From the NCBI GenBank assembly GCA_051294375.1, contig CM119267.1, positions 13,966,710 through 14,030,709 on the forward strand: a DNA stretch of 64,000 bases. The letters are read 5' to 3'. A program made the translations under genes and the position numbers. Shown here piece after piece: positions 36,001-44,530 of the stretch. This stretch comes from Paraspadella gotoi. Its lineage: Eukaryota; Chaetognatha. Each line of letters opens with the position of its first letter. Within the stretch, counting starts at the first letter, position 1. The notes beneath the pieces are model-generated. The model was given only the letters and a program-made list of their open reading frames with translations. It made no database searches and was not told the origin of the DNA.

Positions 36001-36857
36001 AGTATTCAAGAAAAAAATATTAGTTCATGACAGATTTTAGAAGAAGATTTCGTTTGTTTCGTGTCCAAGGTCCGGTGTCTCGGGTTAGAATTTTTACAAA
36101 AACTTGATCAACATTCAATCGGGGATTACAACCATTTACAGGTACTGTATAATCCCGATGTTACAAAGAAAGACATTTAGGATTCTGGTATCTTTTAATA
36201 TTGCCACGCATTATCTTTTATTCAGCGTCTCGTAGCAGCCATAAAGGAACACGTGCCCGTGGCTTTAGATCTGAGAAAAGATTTGCCGTCTTTGAGTCAG
36301 CCGCCTCGTTATCTTTTCTCGTCTGCTCTCGCGAAAAGAGAAGTAGGGATACTCGCTACTCAGCGCTGATCCATAGTTATCACACTTTGAAAATTTTTTT
36401 TTTTCTTTTTTGCGATTAAGGAATTATTGCGACGGGATTGTCTTTGATTCCGACCATATCTAGAAGCTTTGAAGGACAAGCGTCGCAGAACAGGGGTATT
36501 TAAATCATTTTATTATTTTATTAATAAAGACCAACGCCTACAATTTTATTGTACTACATTCTTATTTACTTTTGGAATTTCAAATATCCTAATACGTCCC
36601 GGCCTCCTCACAGGGGCGACCGCTATGTAGAAGTGATGAGCCTCTTCGTCCGCACGCCTCCGAGCGCGCAATACGTTTGGACGCGACAGCGCGTCTTGCA
36701 GAGAGATGCTTGCAGCGCGCCTGGCGCCGTGTGGACCTCGTCAGTGACGACGCGGACGTGGGGGGTTACGCGGAGGAGACAAAAACGAAGCCCAAATTTA
36801 TTTTCGCGTCTGGAAGAATTCGTTCTAAGTTTTGAACGAGAAGCGAGACGAACTTGA
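31571..36857 (+). CDS. GRID2IP: delphilin-like PDZ/formin protein (multi-exon, many frame breaks)
   Basis: In plus-strand order: PDZ1 with a GDQL motif, a harmonin-N-like helical domain, PDZ2 (ILKING, KLLQGSGS), a second harmonin-N-like segment, a long polar linker, a run of about 17 prolines (FH1), then FH2-like pieces ending at TGA 36855. This order is characteristic of delphilin, a metazoan formin that in vertebrates sits at Purkinje-cell synapses, binds the glutamate receptor GluD2 through PDZ and links it to actin. Introns are short with GT/AG ends. The frame switches at least ten times, about five of them inside PDZ2, while the protein resemblance resumes after each. The canonical FH2 start and the GN-hydrophobic-N motif were not found. 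It is either a real gene with assembly indels or a recent pseudogene. The family call rests on pattern memory; no search was run. Confidence 0.65.
32054..32178 (+). CDS. delphilin-like exon 2: start of harmonin-N-like domain
   Basis: It begins after a CAG acceptor and ends at a GTTCTT donor. The first part reads VSAPDSPRID in phase with exon 1. After a G-run near 32100 the frame changes and reads GADEVEDSSIEQMALRIHVI, then EQIQF, which fits the first helix of the harmonin-N-like domain that follows PDZ1 in delphilin. A one- or two-base slip in the G-run would join the two parts. Confidence 0.5.
32264..32520 (+). pseudogene. extra PDZ-like segment with a frame break, inside presumed intron 2
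   Basis: One frame reads WLRVFQDLQLYKNSR followed by RPGDVVLS and a stop. Shifting frame by two bases continues as NGRRV, HARLLETLLVKAAGS. Together these match the second half of a PDZ domain (GD-V-V-L-S-x-NG followed by the alpha-B helix). It lies between the two halves of the harmonin-N-like domain, where vertebrate delphilin has no PDZ, so it may be an alternative exon, a relic, or chance. The minus strand is also open here (32243-32596). Confidence 0.35.
32649..32818 (+). CDS. delphilin-like exon 3: end of harmonin-N-like domain
   Basis: It runs from a TTTTCAG acceptor to an AAG/GTCCGA donor. The first part reads DVHLVTQFLEP and, after a slip near the CCCCC run at 32694, VISVIRPFQSPKHHLAQFDED. 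Vertebrate delphilin has a similar IPKKH-x-x-x-FDE segment at the end of its first harmonin-N-like domain. A Lys/Glu/Arg-rich tail follows. The phase joins correctly to exon 4 (R codon split AG/A). Confidence 0.55.
32899..33472 (+). CDS. delphilin-like exon 4: linker, GGC array and PDZ2
   Basis: After a CATTACAG acceptor comes a polar linker (FGPDLPPGSFKPYYLSTT) to about 33058, then a (GGC)n array (33055-33102) likely to cause slippage. PDZ2 follows in alternating frames: AFVIRG, RVEQLEVDALPYAPVS, DAILKING, NDVEGVAHA, SVKLLQGSGS, PTLLVSLG. The order and spacing fit delphilin PDZ2, which also has a LQGSG-x-x-PTL segment. At least five frame changes fall within about 180 bp. The 3' end (GTGTGT at 33473) is a guess; the tail is Glu/Gly-rich. 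Confidence 0.55.
33654..34407 (+). CDS. delphilin-like exon(s) 5: second harmonin-N-like segment and linker
   Basis: It starts after a CCATTCAG acceptor. One frame reads NLAISLISSDPL, then SALDRLQPGRHLILAMRTF, resembling the LTP(x)ER helix of the second harmonin-N-like domain. Later pieces in other frames read IYFDDRDVAAFADRQFDDLL (about 33867-33926) and RIEELEKIEGNGRIEFGEIH (about 34052-34111), a likely coiled or charged linker. Exon borders inside are not resolved; the last frame runs to a stop at 34405. Confidence 0.4.
34760..35160 (+). CDS. delphilin-like linker exon (frames mixed)
   Basis: Polar sequence in competing frames, one with NDDEIASFENFSLPDPFERE, another with MELPSDELREV just before the proline run. 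It corresponds in position to the low-complexity linker between the second harmonin-N-like domain and FH1. Exon borders are unknown. Confidence 0.3.
35178..35598 (+). CDS. delphilin-like exon: FH1 polyproline and first part of FH2
   Basis: From about 35182 one frame gives about 17 consecutive prolines, the FH1 signature that binds profilin-actin, then KSAEEETSSF. A second frame from about 35400 reads RKHRLRRENFEMAVKDYGRS, TLTPDVAEDVERAF, then IRVKDVAVMNRLEK at a GTTTGA donor. This fits the FH2 helix series (IxLxxxxLxxEExxxAI ... LTPDxxE...). The FH2 lasso/knob start with its conserved Trp was not found in any frame. Confidence 0.5.
35775..35955 (+). CDS. delphilin-like exon: FH2 middle helices
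   Basis: After a TTTTTCAG acceptor one frame reads VSQLRVRDLMFKTQFCKKAE, matching the FH2 pattern RL-x-x-L-x-F-x-x-x-F, then AAEEIVMSEMLGAFSQVIQI up to a GTTCGT donor. In typical FH2 domains the next residues are GN(Y/F)(M/L)N; here the sequence reads MHAEPRP, so this conserved motif appears lost or hidden by an indel. The phase does not match the preceding exon by one base. Confidence 0.55.
36089..36141 (+). CDS. possible small FH2 exon
   Basis: A short segment between TTAG and AG/GTACTG reads FYKNLINIQSGITTIYR. It could supply the FH2 stretch between the MGN region and the next exon, but phases do not join cleanly. Weak. Confidence 0.2.
36226..36342 (+). CDS. delphilin-like exon: FH2 late helix
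   Basis: It runs from a TTATTCAG acceptor to a GAA/GTAGGG donor, 39 codons, phase 0 at both ends, with no break. It reads RLVAAIKEHVPVALDLRKDL then PSLSQPPRYLFSSALAKRE. The order (ilaxxlxxxxPxxLxxxxDLPxv ... kvxxxaL) is that of vertebrate delphilin FH2 after its LLHxL segment. This is the cleanest exon of the gene. Confidence 0.6.
36614..36857 (+). CDS. delphilin-like last exon: FH2 C-terminal helices and stop
   Basis: After a CTCACAG acceptor, frame one reads GDRYVEVMSLFV, like the FH2 KFxxVMxxFLExA helix. The middle reads better in a second frame (RLAERCLQRAWRRVDLVSDD, then ADVGGYAEET). Frame one resumes with NLFSRLEEFVLSFEREARRT and TGA at 36855, like the FH2 end (FFxIFxxFxxxFERAxxD). Two compensating slips would make one open frame. 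Confidence 0.55.
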
Positions 36858-39050
36858 ATCAATTCTGTTTTCATTAGATAAAAACTAACTTATTTTCGAA
36901 GCCCATACGTCTTCGTTTTACTTTCCTTTTTGCTGATTCCTTCATTCGAAAAATATATCTAACTTCATATGCGATGAACGATATATATTATTTTTTATAA
37001 CACAAAAGTTTTTTTTACTATGAGTACTGCCTACTCGAGTTTTTGAAAAAATACTTACACTTGTTTCACCACAAAAACTTATTTCCTACCAAATTACCAA
37101 TAACTTCTAACTGATTTTTATTAAAAAAATTGTTAATAATTAATTAAAACAATGAAGTGCAGATTAGATATTGGGTTCACACAATGACGAGGCCAGTAAA
37201 ACAGTAAACTAAACTAAACTTAAAACAGCTAAGAGGCCACAAATGCAGGGATTAGGTTATATTTTTGTTTTTTTTTTTATTTAAGCGCCACCGTCTCCGC
37301 TTAGCGCTAAGTTCGCTCTCGTATGGATTAAGAAAAATAGACAAATGGAAAACCTTTTAAATTAATATTATAAAAAAATATCAAAATATTTCTTTGCATT
37401 TTCTCATGTAATCCACTTAGCCTTTCGGGCATATTTTTTCAAAAGGCGAGATAGTTAGATTCGTTTTGAATTAATGGGGGAAGTGAGGTATTAAACAAAG
37501 ATATTCCATACTAAAATTTTGACGCTTCAACCAGCAGACCTCCTAAAATATTTGAGTTTAAAAATTGTTAAGTTTTTTAAACTACGAATTACAAAAAAAT
37601 ATTTAACAAAAAAAGCAGTTTTAGCTTATAATTTAAGCGTTGATTTAAAAAAAAAAGAGATCTTTTGTTTATCCGTAGCAACGGTATTACGATGCCATCT
37701 CAGCAAGATTTTTGACGAGTTGCCCGAAAAAAAAAGTAAGCAACGCCATAATTTTTTTCTTAAACAGCAAGGACGATGACAACAGATAATTGATAAAATA
37801 ATTTACAAACAGCGAATGTTTAATTCGTAAAACCTGCAGTTTACCTAAATTTTTTCTGAACTGTCTTTTGAAAAAGAATTTAAATTTTAAGTTGGAAAGA
37901 AAAGACTTCTTCACACCAAAGACACTTAACCTTGACCGTCGGGAAAGCAAGTAAAAAAAAATAATGTTTGGGCAAAGAAGCGATTTCTGGGTTTGGAAGG
38001 AAACCGTTTCGTCTCTCGCTTCCGCCGTTTGCTAGGAGAAAAAAAAAAACGCGAAAGAAACCAAAAACATGTCGATTGAAGGGACGAGGAAACTGCACTG
38101 AAGGAGTTCCGAAGTTGGGAAAGTAATGAAAGAGTAAAACAAAGAAGTGCAAAAGTGAGGAAGTAATGAAAGGTAAACAAAAAAATGCCGAAGTAGGGAA
38201 ATCAGAAATGTGAGGAGAGAAGGCAGTGGAATGGAGGGAGAAAATGGAAAAAAGAAAAGCAAAATGGGAAATATAAAACGGTTAGGAAAAAGGGTGTGAG
38301 TAGTTGCGGATGTGAAAAAATGTTGAAAAGGAGCATGGTGAACGTTGCAGTGATTAAGAAATGAAAGGTGAGCGAAAAAAGTGTACCAGGTGTTAAAGGG
38401 GAAAAAAAAGAAGGTTGCTGGTAGAAAAAAACAAGTTATTTACAAATTGAAAACTCGAGGAAAAGATTGACGCGAGATTTGAACGATATCTTTGCCAAAC
38501 TTACTTTTCCTAAGGATATTTGGGCAGACGACGAAATGATATCTGCAAAAAGTTAAGCCAAATGTTTTGGCTAAATCGTCGTTAAACGATTCTCCATAAA
38601 GTTGCGGCCCGCTGTTTTGTTTCGTCACGGACGGTGTTCGTCGACGTTTTCAGAAAGTTGGCTTCGACGCTTCGTGCGTCGTGCCGCGAAAATCGCTTGC
38701 TGTTGTCAAGCGGTATACGGTGCGTTTTTTTTTTAGTCAGAGTCCTCGGTGATGAATGACTTTCACCCTCTGCCCCCTGTGGTCTTCAGTTCGGGATCTC
38801 TCTCTCCTCGACGAGATATTTTTTTTTTCGCCTCGAGGGCATTCGGGCTTTTTCGTTTTATCAATCACGACAAATCGATGCCGGAAAAAAAAGAGGCGTC
38901 AACATCACTGTTTTCGTGAAAAAGAAAACTGATATGTTTTCTTTTTTAGATGTCAAAGTTTAACAAAAAAACTACTTGACATAATTATGAATGGAACGAA
39001 TGCAATAATCCATGCGAAAGTGGTCATCAACCAAGCATTCCTCGTATTTT
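36858..39050. other. AT-rich intergenic DNA, no gene seen
   Basis: AT-rich with A- and T-homopolymers. No domain or RNA gene seen. Open frames under 90 codons are low-complexity. Confidence 0.7.
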
Positions 39051-39060
39051 TTTTACACCA

Positions 39061-39426
39061 TTGACGAGAGAGTCACTGCTCGCCAGCAAGCCAGTCGGTG
39101 CCAAATACACGACGCCGTTTCCACAAGATTGGCGACCGCCGAGGGCGCGATCCGACGCGAAGATTTGTGATCAGCGCCAAAGGGGAGGTCCAAAACACAG
39201 AGGGCGCCGCCCACGCCAGGGTCGAGAGAGAAAACGCCGTTCGCAGGTCAAAAAGAAAAGTTGCGGCGCTTTAGGCGTCGGGCAACCGTTCGGCATCGTG
39301 TCCGCAAGAGTTCGGCAACTATCCGGCAACGGGTCGGCAACGGGTCGAAGCGGAAAAAAGCGATTTGGCTCCGATTTAGTGTCCGAGGTGGCGTCGAAAC
39401 GCGACCATATCGCTTTCGACCTTTGA
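39061..39426 (+). CDS. unrecognised GC-rich open frame (tentative)
   Basis: A 121-codon open frame, Arg/Lys-rich, with an 11-bp tandem repeat GGCAACGGGTC near its 3' part (39310-39350). A second frame is open for part of the same span (FVISAKGEVQNTEGAAHARV). No domain is recognised; it may be an exon or chance in a GC-rich patch. Confidence 0.15.
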   Translation: MTRESLLASKPVGAKYTTPFPQDWRPPRARSDAKICDQRQRGGPKHRGRRPRQGRERKRRSQVKKKSCGALGVGQPFGIVSARVRQLSGNGSATGRSGKKRFGSDLVSEVASKRDHIAFDL

Positions 39427-39903
39427 GAAGGAAAAAAAAGGGAATAAAAACGAAAAAAAAATTTGGAAAAAACAAAACCGAAAAGTCAGGGAATCACGTT
39501 AGCCTGAAAAAACAAAAAGCACTGAACTTAACATTTATTGTTTTTTCTTTCTTTCTCGCTGATGTAGTTGAAGGCGAAGTTTCTTAATTTTTTAAGTTTT
39601 TTTTTTTTTATTAAAAAAATACACGAACGGTTGAAATCAAAGAAAGCCGTATATATTCTCCGGTCGATATCCCTTGATCCTTTTTCATTGTTCGGATTTT
39701 CTTCTTGTCAAATAGTTTGTTTTTTCTTGCTTTCATACCTTTTTCACAACGTCGACGATGTATTTACCGTCGTTTTCGTTGTCTTGCTTGTTCTATTTGT
39801 TCTTTCCTGTATGTCGGCCCGGGGGTCATTTGTCCGATCGACGACCCCCCTCTGGCGGAGGAATACAAATGGAGAGATCGACGGATATCCGCGAAAAAGA
39901 GGC

Positions 39904-39949
39904 GAGAGAGAGGAGAGAGAGGAGAGAGAGAGAGAGAGAGAAAGAGATA

Positions 39950-39981
<32 letters not shown>

Positions 39982-40051
39982 CGAGAGGGAGAGAGAGAGA
40001 GAGAGAGAAGCAGAGAGAGGCCTAATNNNNNNNNNNNNNNNNNNNNNNNNN
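39904..40051. repeat. (GA)n microsatellite followed by a 25-N gap
   Basis: About 110 bp of interrupted GA repeats (39904-40018) then 25 N at 40027-40051. Confidence 0.95.
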
Positions 40052-40052
40052 A

Positions 40053-40190
40053 TTTAAAATTATAATTTCTAAGGGGAAAAAAGCCTCCGTGGGGAATTTT
40101 GTCTACGATACAGCGGAAGAATCTTTGGAAGATGCTGTAGCCGAAGACGATGCCGAAGACGATGCCGAAGACGATGCCGAAGACGACTAG
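40053..40190 (+). CDS. partial acidic C-terminal exon candidate (AEDD repeats)
   Basis: Open from the gap edge to TAG at 40188, 45 codons. It reads SKGKKASVGNFVYDTAEESL and then ends in four AEDD units encoded by an almost perfect 12-bp repeat (GCCGAAGACGAT). The frame has no ATG and its 5' part is cut by the gap. An Asp/Glu-rich C-terminal tail is common in chaperone- or chromatin-type proteins, but nothing here identifies the family. Confidence 0.3.
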   Translation, partial: FKIIISKGKKASVGNFVYDTAEESLEDAVAEDDAEDDAEDDAEDD

Positions 40191-40815
40191 AGAATCAAAA
40201 GACTCGACCGAGAAAGATTTTTTTAAGACGACGCGATATTCGATGCAGCTGTGACGAAGAGCGAAGGAAAAGCTCCAAGGAAAAAAAAAGGAGAAAAAAA
40301 AAATAAAGGAAAAATTTAAAGATCCAGCGAAAAAAAAAACTGAGTCGAGTTTTCTTTAAAAAAAAAAGCACAACCTTTTTTTTGGCATCTTTTTTTTTTC
40401 CTCTGCGTCTGAACAAATACGAATATAAACCCTCGACCTCCGTAAACAAAATCAGTTGGGAAATAAAAAAGACACGGAAAGTAGAAAGTGGAAAAAAACA
40501 GAAGAACATCTCTGAACCCCGGAGGGTCAAAGATGAGAGTCGGCGGGATCGAGGAAGTCGCGGACCGGGAATAAGCGGGATTCGAAACCCGGACGTGCCG
40601 AATCATAAGGGATTGGGAATGCGGACTGCGGAGGGCAGGGGATTGTAAGGGTTAAGGTTAAATGAGTCCAAATTGGTTGATCTCTTGACATCATCGAGTC
40701 TTGAGAGAATGCCTAAGTTAGAGAATAAGCCTCATCGACTAGTTTGCCAAACGGATGTTTCCTTCGAAGGCGGAATCGGAGGGCCTTGTGAATCCAGGGA
40801 CCCGTGATTCTCTCG
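40191..40815. other. A-rich then mixed intergenic DNA, no gene seen
   Basis: Contains an 88-codon plus-strand frame (40382-40648) with a GSRGPGISGI-like stretch of no recognised family. Confidence 0.5.
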
Positions 40816-40819
40816 ATGT

Positions 40820-41152
40820 GTGAGGGGAAATCTCTGCCCTCGATTCCGGAGAAAGAAAAAGTCCCGAGCTCTGAGATTCGCGGTCTCCCCCTTGCCCCCC
40901 CCCAAAAAAGGGGAAAAAACGGGATCTATTTTAGAAAATGATCACCCCCATTCTCTCAAGAGGCGACGCCGGCCGGAAACTGCCGACGCCGGTTCCCACC
41001 GTCCGGTGAAACGTTGGGTCGAGGCGAAACCATCAGCGCCGGTTAACGACGCCGCGTCGCCGCGCGCCGCAGCCTTCGACGCCGGAGACCCCGGTGACGC
41101 TGCCGGCGGCGGCGTCGTCGTCGTCACCGTTGTCACCGGTCACGGACGATAA
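40820..41152 (+). CDS. GC-rich open frame, unrecognised (tentative)
   Basis: 110 codons, basic then Ala/Pro/Asp-rich, ending in a GTC-repeat Val run and TAA. It has a complementary open frame on the minus strand (40942-41136). GC richness (40960-41150) stands out; possibly a coding exon or a CpG-rich regulatory patch. Confidence 0.15.
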   Translation: MRGNLCPRFRRKKKSRALRFAVSPLPPPKKGEKTGSILENDHPHSLKRRRRPETADAGSHRPVKRWVEAKPSAPVNDAASPRAAAFDAGDPGDAAGGGVVVVTVVTGHGR

Positions 41153-41600
41153 AAAAGAAAAGTATTTCAGTCGAAAGGTTTTGTGAAAATTTGATGAGGG
41201 CCAAAAAGTTTCGGCCCAAAACTGTCAGCGTCTTCCTTCCAAATGAGGTACTTACTAAAGGTAAGTTAAAAATAAAACGGGAGGAAAAAGGGACGCAATT
41301 CCCTCGTATTTCGGTTCAAAAAATCAGATTTTTTAGCGATTTACTTACCCACTGAATTTGTAAATTTTGTTCCCCTTTTTTAAAAATTTGTTTCCGTCTA
41401 TATAATTTTTCCTTCCTATGAGGGGGATTTTTTCTTACTTTATTTACTGAAAGTATTTTCCTTTTCTATAGAAATTTTGTTTTAGTCTTAATAAATGAGA
41501 TAGCTGTACAAACAAAATAGCATTTTAAAAAAAAAAATAGCAATAAAAGTTTTTATAAGTATATTTTAAGTTTACCCTGCTTATAAGCATGATACCTTTA
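41153..41600. other. AT-rich intergenic DNA, no gene seen
   Basis: No coding or RNA signal. Confidence 0.7.
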
Positions 41601-41604
41601 TTTA

Positions 41605-41680
41605 TGACTTGGAAGCTCATTGAGTAAAGCCATCAACTCATAACCACTAAGTACCGGGTTCAATAAATTTTTTTTATTTA
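41605..41680 (+). tRNA. degenerate tRNA-Met-like segment or SINE head
   Basis: An A-box-like GAAGCTCATTGAGTAAAGC, then an anticodon-loop-like CTCATAA (CAT anticodon), then a B-box-like GGGTTCAATAA, at spacings close to a tRNA. The acceptor stem does not pair well, so a working tRNA is unlikely. Better read as a tRNA pseudogene or the head of a tRNA-derived SINE. Confidence 0.3.
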
Positions 41681-41756
41681 GTGACAGTTTATTAAGAGGT
41701 CAAATTTAAAACTTCATAAATACAATTTTTCTGATGATTAAAAAGTACTTAAAATT

Positions 41757-41786
41757 AAAGCAAAAATAAATATGAGGTAATGAATA
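41757..41786. repeat. ~26-bp direct repeat, left copy
   Basis: AGCAAAAATAAATATGAGGT and the following AATGAAT recur at 42415-42441. Each copy lies about 75-110 bp past a tRNA-like segment. Confidence 0.7.
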
Positions 41787-42242
41787 TATGTGGCGGACGG
41801 ATACTAATGGCCACGTTCGTTAGAATCTCAAGTTTCATAAGTTCGTTCAAATAATAAAAATGTTTCCAAGAACAAAAATGTTTATTTGTTCAGTTGTAAA
41901 ATAGACCTTAATAAAATAATCAAAGCATATAGATATTCACTGCTTTTGTTAGCAAGCAATTTGAATACCTATATGTCTCAAGCAATGCAATAACAATTAA
42001 TAAACATTATTAATTAGCTAATAATCATTAACGAGTATATTGATCTGAAGACTGATGTTAGAACAAAATCCTTTGTGAAAAGGAAGGAATCAGTTAAGGT
42101 AAAAATGGAAACAATAAAATTGCTACTACGTGTGATCTAGTTATAACATAGGTAAATGATGATGATGTCCTTTTTTTTGGACATGATTATGTTAACATAA
42201 TATCATAATACAATGTATTTGGAATATCTATTGTTAGATGTT

Positions 42243-42312
42243 GAAGTGGTGAAAACCACTGGGTCATAGTTCTTGGATTATAAGTCCCGGATCGAATCGG
42301 GAGATGACTCTT
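42243..42312 (+). tRNA. second degenerate tRNA-like segment
   Basis: A short stem-loop GTGGTGAAAACCAC, a loop region with GGATTAT, then CCCGGATCGAATCGGG resembling a T arm. Weak anticodon stem. Together with 41605 it suggests a tRNA-derived SINE family. Confidence 0.25.
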
Positions 42313-42413
42313 TTTATTGTGATTCAATAAATCGTTTTAGGGATATATGTATGTAAAATAAGAGTTTGGTTTATTTACAAAGCTAATTGGTAATTTGCCC
42401 CTTCTCAGGCCCC

Positions 42414-42441
42414 GAAGCAAAAATAAATATGAGGTAATGAA
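42414..42441. repeat. ~26-bp direct repeat, right copy
   Basis: Second copy of the 41757-41786 repeat. Confidence 0.7.
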
Positions 42442-42444
42442 TAA

Positions 42445-43375
42445 ATAATATTTTTTTTCTATTTAAAATAAAATCAAATTTAAGTAAATTCAAACATCAA
42501 AATACCACTGAGAGCTAAAAAATATAAATCAAGGTTATTAAAAAAGTTGTTAAGCATTAGTCATATTATTGTTTAATGTATGAAAACAAAACTTGTACTA
42601 AGTTTTAAAGAATAAAAATTAAAATATTTTATTACCCACTTAATAATTTTTTTTGAATTTTATTCTAACTATAAATTTTTTAAATTTAAAAAAAATATAA
42701 AATCAGATAATGTTTAATAAAAAAATTATCTTATTACTATTCTGAAAAGTTATTAAGAATCAAAGCATTAAACAAATATAAAATCTATACCATATTAAAA
42801 AGCAGGCAAAATGCTACATTTTATATACTATACTTTTTTAATTTAACTAAGTTTTGATTGATTGTAACTATGTGAATATTAAAAGGTAAAAAATCAAAAG
42901 TTGATCAACAAATATTATGAGTTTATTAGGGCCTAAAAGTTAATACTAAAGACTTATTAGAATTATATAAAAATTGATCGATCTAAAGATGCCAGACAGC
43001 AGGCTATAAAATGATACATCACAACAGGAAATGTTACAATTAATTGAAAGCGATTTACATGTATAGGCGCAGCCACTGGTTCCTTTTGATTTCGAACTAT
43101 TTTAAACAGATTAAATAATGAAAAGTAATTATTAAAAAGATTTGATAAGTTTGTAGTTACAAAAATCTAGTGAATTAACTCTTTTTTGTTTATCTTTTCT
43201 CTTTAACTGTTAAATGTTATACCTCGCCATTTTTGACTCTAACTCTCTCTCATCCCTCTCTTTTTATGTTCTGTTCAATCGACTTTTGAAGTTGTACTAC
43301 GAGAACTAAAACGACAGAAAGAAATAAGCGCTTTGAAAATTGATATATGAAATGATAGAATGATTACGTCAGATG
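42445..43375. other. AT-rich intergenic DNA, no gene seen
   Basis: Very AT-rich. No coding or RNA signal. Confidence 0.75.
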
Positions 43376-43383
43376 TCTACAAA

Positions 43384-43541
43384 CTCTACATGGATTTCAA
43401 ATGGGAGTGAAATGAAAGGATCAAATACTGTGACTAAATTATTTGTGATAGCAACTTCAGATTTCGCACCCTTGTAAAAAAATCGCTGAAGATTTTTATT
43501 TTCTAACTCCCACTTAGTTAGATTTTTATTTTCTAACTCCC

Positions 43542-43580
<39 letters not shown>

Positions 43581-43595
43581 CAGTTAGTTAGTTAA

Positions 43596-43664
<69 letters not shown>

Positions 43665-43768
43665 AAGTTAGTTAGCTAATGAAATTAACAAATATTAATC
43701 ACAATCAGTCAGTTAAGAGTTATAACAACTCTTTTCATTTTACTCCCATTTGAAATCCGTGTAGTTAC
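43384..43768. mobile_element. foldback element with (TTAG)n core
   Basis: Inverted arms of about 34 bp (43384-43420 and 43730-43768; core GGATTTCAAATGGGAGT) bracket a TTAG tetranucleotide array (about 43537-43675). A 25-bp direct repeat beginning GATTTTTATTTTCTAACTCC sits just before the array. No open frame. MITE or foldback type. Confidence 0.55.
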
Positions 43769-44402
43769 GGAAAAACAAGATATTTATATCTGCTAAACAA
43801 ACAATAGGAAGAAGAGAAAGAAATTGTAACGAGGAAAGATGAAACTGGAAAAAGTTGAAAAGTAGCGAAGACGTGACAAAAGAAAGAGGAAAAAAAAAAT
43901 TTCCGGAAGTAAATAAAACTTGTTTGAGTGAGAGAAGTTTGCAGACAAATTTTTTTCAATTTTCTTTTTTTTTCTCCTCCATCAAACTGTTTCCCTTTCC
44001 TCTCTATTTTCACTTTCTTTTCTTCATTTTCTATTTCCATCTCTTTTTTATCCCTCGATTTTCTTCTTTTTTAGCACTTTGTCTTTCCTTTCTCCTCTAT
44101 TTTCTTCCTCTCTTAGCACTTTTTTTTATTCCTTCACTCTTTAATTCATTAATTTACGATTTTTTTACTTTTCCTTCTCTTTTCACTTTCTATCTTCCCT
44201 CTCTTTCCCACCACTCCTACCCTTCTTTCTCCTTTTTTAATACCATTCCTCTCCTCTATCTTCCTCTCCTTCTCCTCCTCCCCGCTTTCACCCACCCCTT
44301 CCCCCCTTTCTCGTCTCCCTTTCCTCTCGAAATCAGCCCTCGAGATTTGTGGAGGCAAATTCCGAAATGAAATCGGGTTCGAGAAAAACATTTTCGGAGG
44401 TA

Positions 44403-44530
44403 ATGTGACGCGCCAAGCGACGGGGCGAACTTCCGGCGTATAAAACGAAAGGGAGACGTCGGGAGTCGATGGCGTCGGTGAGGGGGGGGCGTGGCGTTTC
44501 TGTTTCCACTCGACGCCATCAACGACGCCA
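44403..44530 (+). promoter_or_regulatory. TATA-box promoter-like block, arm L
   Basis: GC-rich DNA ending in TATAAAA at 44439-44445, then a purine-rich start region. The same block lies inverted at 45590-45735. No gene is identified downstream. Confidence 0.3.

Noticed and set aside
31571-36857. PDZ-RhoGEF, Tiam/SIF or harmonin/whirlin as the identity of the 31.6-36.9-kb gene
   Set aside because: The polyproline run followed by FH2-like helices and the LQGSGS-type PDZ2 do not fit RhoGEF or whirlin architecture; delphilin explains the whole order.
43537-43675. TTAG array considered as an internal telomere repeat
   Set aside because: The unit is 4 bp (TTAG), not the arthropod TTAGG, and it lies inside a foldback element.
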